Source: CAZFYZ01 sp964523735
GTDB lineage: Bacteria; Armatimonadota; UBA5829
Length of the DNA: 26,661 nt
NCBI GenBank assembly: GCA_964523735.1
Contig: CAZFYZ010000046.1
Coordinates: 1-26,661, forward strand
Direction: 5' to 3'
Shown: one piece after another, positions 23,254 through 26,661 of the stretch
How the letters are laid out: every line of letters begins with the position of its first letter
How positions within the stretch are numbered: the first letter of the stretch is position 1
Position numbers and translations under genes: made by a program
Notes under the pieces: generated by a model
Seen by the model: only the letters and a program-made list of their open reading frames with translations
Databases searched by the model: none
What the model was told of the DNA's origin: nothing

Positions 23254-24693
23254 CTATCTTGCCGCGACTTCGTGCGTTCCAGTGTTGTCCACGTTTATAC
23301 GTCCAAGCTTCGTCTGCACCTGAACAAACAGCGTCTGATCTGATCCGAAGCGCCACTTAGGCACTGCTATCTCAAGGACATTGTTTCGGTAAGCCCACAT
23401 GACGTCCGCTGGCTTGGCGCGCTTCGGCGGCCGGATCTCGACGGAGAACCTGTTGTTCTCCAGTTCACTCACGCCCCTCAGGTTGAGGAGGTAGGTCATC
23501 CTCTTTGACAATCGCCGAGAGCAGTCTACCCTTATGTATATGTAGTCATCGTCGGAGGCCAGATAGACGTCGCGAACATCTCCGCTCTTGTCCATGCTTG
23601 CCAGCACTATGTCGCCGATGGGATCGATTACAGCGGGCGCAATGCCGAGCCAATCCTCCGGCCTGCCGTCGACGATGATCATGCCGTTCGTTAGGCCTGC
23701 TATGGTTCGCACAGGCAGGTCGCCAAACAACTCATTAGAGCGGGCGAAGCTTGTGAGAAAGCTGCGCTCGACCGCCGTCTGCGATTTGTAGCTTCTGATG
23801 GCCAACCGCTTCGCGCGAGCGAGTTTCGCAGGTAGTGCCAGTGCCTGCCACTTTGTCTCGCCTTTGGCTAGTCCGTGAGGGGGAACCGGGGGCTCCTGGG
23901 GGTGGTCGCCCTTAGGTACCGGCCAATCGCCCCGATGCACCAGGTAGGTGCGCACCCTGATCTGTGACGCCCACCCCTGGTTCTCCGCTGCTAGCTGCGT
24001 GATTGCGGCAGTGACGAAGCAGTAAGCGGCGTAGTGATCCTGGTGGTTGTCCAGGGGGTGGGGGATGTAGACATCGGTTGGCTTCTCTTGAGTCAGCACC
24101 CGCTGGATGTCAGAGAGCAGGCTCTCACCGCAATAAGAGGCTTTTGGGCTATATGAGCTGGAATACGGCGAATGTGTGCAGCCTGTTGCCGGCGACCTGT
24201 AGAGCTGGGTCGGTTCCCAGTGCGAGTTCCAGAGCTGCGCGATTCCCCTGTCCGGGTAGCCGAGGAATATCACATTCCCGCTGGGGACACCTAGCTCTTG
24301 CAGGGCTGCAAGCGTCTCCTCTTGGCGGTGGTGAGCATAATCAATGCACTTCCGGTGTGTGACCCGGAGAGTCTTGTAGGTACGCGCGACGCCAAATCTG
24401 AAGCCGTCGCCATTCGTAAGCAGAACTACTCCGACCTTGGCTCCAGCTTTCTCCGCCATTGACATCATTCCGCCACATCCCAGTGTCTCGTCATCGCAAT
24501 GGGGAGCAAACACAAGTATCCGCTGGGATCGAGAGGGCGGATCGGCGGACGGGAGATGACCATACTGCTGCCAATCATTGGCTACGTTGATGCGGAAGGC
24601 GTTGACCAATGCGGCTATTCCCAACGCCAGGACTGCTGCAGCAAGAGTCATCGCTGCCCGTCTTAGAGTTCTGCGGAGCCGAATGATCGCCAT
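23254..24693 (-). CDS. Membrane-anchored PIG-L family deacetylase with CBM9-like C-terminal domain
   Basis: A 479-residue protein from ATG 24693; a longer frame reads back through the tRNA gene and is discarded. A basic start (RLRRTLRR) and hydrophobic segment at about 14-33 form a membrane anchor or signal. The PIG-L domain (about 57-330) has APHCDDE (63-69) and IPHPLDNHQDH (210-220), so both metal motifs are present, with Cys replacing Pro in the first. The C-terminal part (about 338-479) starts VDGRPEDWLG and has repeated beta strands (DDDYIYIRVDCS, NRFSVEIRP, VLEIAVPKW), like a CBM9-type sugar-binding domain. It probably deacetylates a cell-surface glycan (inference). Its start lies 26 bases after tRNA-Ser on the same strand. 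Confidence 0.86.
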   Translation of the reverse strand: MAIIRLRRTLRRAAMTLAAAVLALGIAALVNAFRINVANDWQQYGHLPSADPPSRSQRILVFAPHCDDETLGCGGMMSMAEKAGAKVGVVLLTNGDGFRFGVARTYKTLRVTHRKCIDYAHHRQEETLAALQELGVPSGNVIFLGYPDRGIAQLWNSHWEPTQLYRSPATGCTHSPYSSSYSPKASYCGESLLSDIQRVLTQEKPTDVYIPHPLDNHQDHYAAYCFVTAAITQLAAENQGWASQIRVRTYLVHRGDWPVPKGDHPQEPPVPPHGLAKGETKWQALALPAKLARAKRLAIRSYKSQTAVERSFLTSFARSNELFGDLPVRTIAGLTNGMIIVDGRPEDWLGIAPAVIDPIGDIVLASMDKSGDVRDVYLASDDDYIYIRVDCSRRLSKRMTYLLNLRGVSELENNRFSVEIRPPKRAKPADVMWAYRNNVLEIAVPKWRFGSDQTLFVQVQTKLGRINVDNTGTHEVAAR

Positions 24694-24719
24694 GTGTGCG
24701 TGGATGAAAAGAGGACAGG

Positions 24720-24810
24720 TGGCGGAGCGGGTGGGATTCGAACCCACGAGCGAGTTACCCCGCTACAGCATTTCCAGTGCTGCTCCTTCGGCCAACTCGG
24801 ACACCGCTCC
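24720..24810 (-). tRNA. tRNA-Ser (anticodon GGA)
   Basis: On the minus strand a 91-base cloverleaf: acceptor GGAGCGG/CCGCTCC, a D arm, anticodon arm CAGCA-CTGGAAA-TGCTG (anticodon GGA, reads UCC and UCU), a long variable arm as in class II tRNAs, T arm GTGGGTTCGAATCCCAC, discriminator G and an encoded CCA end. Confidence 0.97.
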
Positions 24811-24819
24811 AGCTCACTG

Positions 24820-24849
24820 ATGATACCATATCACACTCACGCGGGTCAA
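24820..24849 (-). promoter_or_regulatory. Sigma-70-type promoter for tRNA-Ser
   Basis: On the minus strand TTGACC (24844-24849) is followed after 18 bases by TATCAT (24820-24825); each box matches at five of six positions. Transcription would start near 24813, two or three bases before the mature tRNA. The rest of 24811-24973 has no other feature I can support. Confidence 0.68.
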
Positions 24850-24973
24850 TCTGTGGGCGACGGTGACACTGCCTCGCAGGTCACGCTGTACAGGCACTGC
24901 TACCTTGTGAACTGATCCCAGGGGCGGGTTGTCACAAGCCTGATCTCGATCTCAAGCTTCTAGCCGACCTCAG

Positions 24974-26554
24974 CTAGTGAGCCGGCCCTGGTCCCGCGTG
25001 CCGTGGCGGTCGTCGCATGATGAAGACAACGGGTACGAGCAGTATCATTATCACTCCCAGCACCCAGAAGCAGTCTATGAAAGACATCGTCATGGCTTGC
25101 CGCAGGATACGCGCGTAGGTAATGCCAAGAACCTGCTTCTGGGCCGCAAATGTGCTCTGACCCAGCGAGGTCAACTGCCTGATGGCTCTCTGAACCATGT
25201 CCTGGTAGACTGGGTTGTAGGTGGACACGTTCTCGACCAGTCTCACCTGATGGAACTGTGCCCGCTGGGCCAGCATTGTCGTAACGAAGGCTATACCCAC
25301 GCTTCCTCCGAGGTTTCGCATCAGGTTGAAGAGACCCGTAGCGTTGCCCGTCTGCTCCCTGGGGGTGAAGGCGAACGTGACAGTCGCCAGAGGCACAAAC
25401 AGAAACGCCAGGCCTACGCCCATTACGATTCTCGGATACACGGCCTCCCAGAAGCTGATCTGCAGGTTGTAGCGCGACATCATGAACATCGATAGCGACA
25501 GCATCGCAAGCCCGAATATGATCAGGTAACGCACGTCACGGCGCCCTACCAGAAAGCCAACAAATGGCATACAGACGAGTGTTCCTATGCCGCCAGGCGA
25601 CATCGCCAGTCCGCTCTGAGTCGCTGTATAGCCTAGCAGATTTTGAAGGAAGAGCGGCAGCAGCACGAGGCTGCCGTAGAGAGCGACTCCGAGCATGAAC
25701 ATCAGGCCCACACCGGGGGCATAGTTGCGGAACTTGAATATCCTGAGGTCGATGATCGGGTGTTCCGTGTGCAGTTCCCAGAACACCAGTGCAACCAGAC
25801 ACACCACCGACAATATGCTGAGCTGTGTGATCCAGGAAGTCCCGAACCAGTCGTGCCTTTGGCCGTTGTCGAGCACTATCTGCAACGTTCCAATCCCTAC
25901 AGCCAGCAGCCCGAGTCCCGTGTAGTCAACCCTCTGCACTCCACGGTCCAGGTAGGGTGGGTCCTGGACGAACATGTGGGTCATCGTCAGGGACAGAATC
26001 CCCACAGGAATGTTAATGTAGAATATCCAGCGCCAGGTGTAGTTGTCGGTAATCCAGCCGCCGAGGGTAGGGCCTATGATCGGCGCAAAGACCACACCGA
26101 TGCCGAAGATCGCCATCCCCATTCCTCGTTTCCTCAGGGGGAACGACTCGAGTAGGATCGCCTGCGAGATCGGCTGCAGCGCCCCCCCTGCCAGTCCCTG
26201 AATAACCCTAAGCGTTACGAGCCATCCTAGCGATGGGGCAGATCCACACAGGAACGACGACAGCGTGAAGCCCGCGACGCAGAACATGTAGAACCGCTTG
26301 CGGCCGAAGACGCGGCTTAGCCAACCCGTGGCAGGCAACACAATGGCATTAGAGACAAGATAGGAGGTTATCACCCAGGTGGCTTCGTCGACGCCGGCGG
26401 AGAGGCTACCCGCGATGTGGGGTAGTGAGACGTTAACGATGGTGCTGTCAAGCACCTCCATGAACGTCGCCAGCATGACAGAGAGAGCGATGACGCCCGG
26501 GATGACCCCAGGGTGCCACCCCTCTTCCGGCAGACTATCAGGAGTCGTTGACAT
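24974..26554 (-). CDS. DHA2 family (EmrB/QacA-type) multidrug efflux permease
   Basis: A 526-residue inner-membrane transporter of the major facilitator superfamily with about 14 membrane segments. Motif D1-type EVLDSTIVNVSLPHI lies at about 33-47, motif A-like GWLSRVFGRKRFYM follows segment two, motif B LRVIQGLAGGALQP is at about 115-128, and motif C-type GPTLGGWITDNYTWRWIFYINIPVG follows. These are the DHA2 drug:proton antiporter signatures. It lies 33 bases after the end of an HlyD/EmrA-type gene, so the two should form an EmrAB-like tripartite pump with an outer-membrane channel not in the window. The substrate is unknown. Confidence 0.95.
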   Translation of the reverse strand: MSTTPDSLPEEGWHPGVIPGVIALSVMLATFMEVLDSTIVNVSLPHIAGSLSAGVDEATWVITSYLVSNAIVLPATGWLSRVFGRKRFYMFCVAGFTLSSFLCGSAPSLGWLVTLRVIQGLAGGALQPISQAILLESFPLRKRGMGMAIFGIGVVFAPIIGPTLGGWITDNYTWRWIFYINIPVGILSLTMTHMFVQDPPYLDRGVQRVDYTGLGLLAVGIGTLQIVLDNGQRHDWFGTSWITQLSILSVVCLVALVFWELHTEHPIIDLRIFKFRNYAPGVGLMFMLGVALYGSLVLLPLFLQNLLGYTATQSGLAMSPGGIGTLVCMPFVGFLVGRRDVRYLIIFGLAMLSLSMFMMSRYNLQISFWEAVYPRIVMGVGLAFLFVPLATVTFAFTPREQTGNATGLFNLMRNLGGSVGIAFVTTMLAQRAQFHQVRLVENVSTYNPVYQDMVQRAIRQLTSLGQSTFAAQKQVLGITYARILRQAMTMSFIDCFWVLGVIMILLVPVVFIMRRPPRHAGPGPAH

Positions 26555-26587
26555 CGGCTCTAGGTCCCATCGTACGCGCAGGCTCCA

Positions 26588-26661
26588 TCAGAGGTGTACA
26601 GTGGCGACTACATTCTGGCCAGGCCGCAGCACGACTCCGCGCGGCAGGGGCCGGTCTACAA
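26588..26661 (-). CDS. C-terminal end of an HlyD/EmrA-type membrane fusion protein (partial)
   Basis: The minus strand reads the last 24 residues of a protein that enters from beyond the right edge. It ends LRPGQNVVATVHL before TGA at 26588-26590, matching the C-terminal strand of HlyD/EmrA-type adaptor proteins (the usual form is LRxGMxVxVxI). Only a short piece is seen, but its place just before an EmrB-type gene makes the assignment likely. It would bridge the inner-membrane pump to an outer-membrane channel. Confidence 0.72.
   Translation of the reverse strand, partial: VDRPLPRGVVLRPGQNVVATVHL

Noticed and set aside
24694..24915. Plus-strand frame across the tRNA containing a GGIRTHE-type peptide
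   Set aside because: This is the well-known false protein produced by reading antisense through a tRNA-Ser gene.

Overview
The window looks like a chromosomal segment of a Gram-negative-type (outer membrane) bacterium. A porin-like barrel, a pseudopilin with the H-X9-DG tail, a PEP-CTERM-like protein, a DUF2961/GH172 enzyme, PIG-L deacetylases, KaiC/KaiB without KaiA and many non-coding tracts of palindromic or tandem repeats together suggest Armatimonadota or a neighbouring phylum. That assignment is inferred from gene content only; no marker gene was searched.

Layout. (1) 1-6902 (+): a branched-chain/aromatic-type ABC importer: the end of one solute-binding protein, a second complete paralogue, LivH, LivM, LivG and LivF. 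Three copies of a 66-bp palindromic repeat follow, then a PaaK-type CoA ligase whose nucleotide-binding loop and C-terminal lysine motif look degenerate. (2) 7010-9314 (+): a porin-like protein and strong terminator, then a GNAT acetyltransferase and the biotin transporter component BioY. (3) 9338-11053 (-): a GH172-family protein with a good promoter. (4) 11173-13942 (+): a promoter and cobalamin riboswitch in front of three exported proteins (pseudopilin, secreted protein, PEP-CTERM-like protein). (5) 14015-16391 (-): ROK-family protein and PIG-L deacetylase, a likely sugar operon. (6) 16539-18729 (+): NfeD protease and slipin, a membrane pair. (7) 19019-23240 (+): kaiC-kaiB-kaiB followed by a PAS-PAS-PP2C phosphatase gene broken by a one-base frameshift. 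(8) 23254-26661 (-): membrane-anchored PIG-L deacetylase with a CBM9-like tail, tRNA-Ser(GGA), a DHA2/EmrB-type drug exporter and the end of its HlyD/EmrA partner.

Best candidates for something undescribed are the cobalamin-riboswitch cassette, which controls surface proteins rather than known B12 genes, and the Kai operon, in which the usual output histidine kinase is replaced by a PP2C phosphatase. The recurring palindromic and purine-rich repeats, some of which supply the ends of genes, are a third theme.
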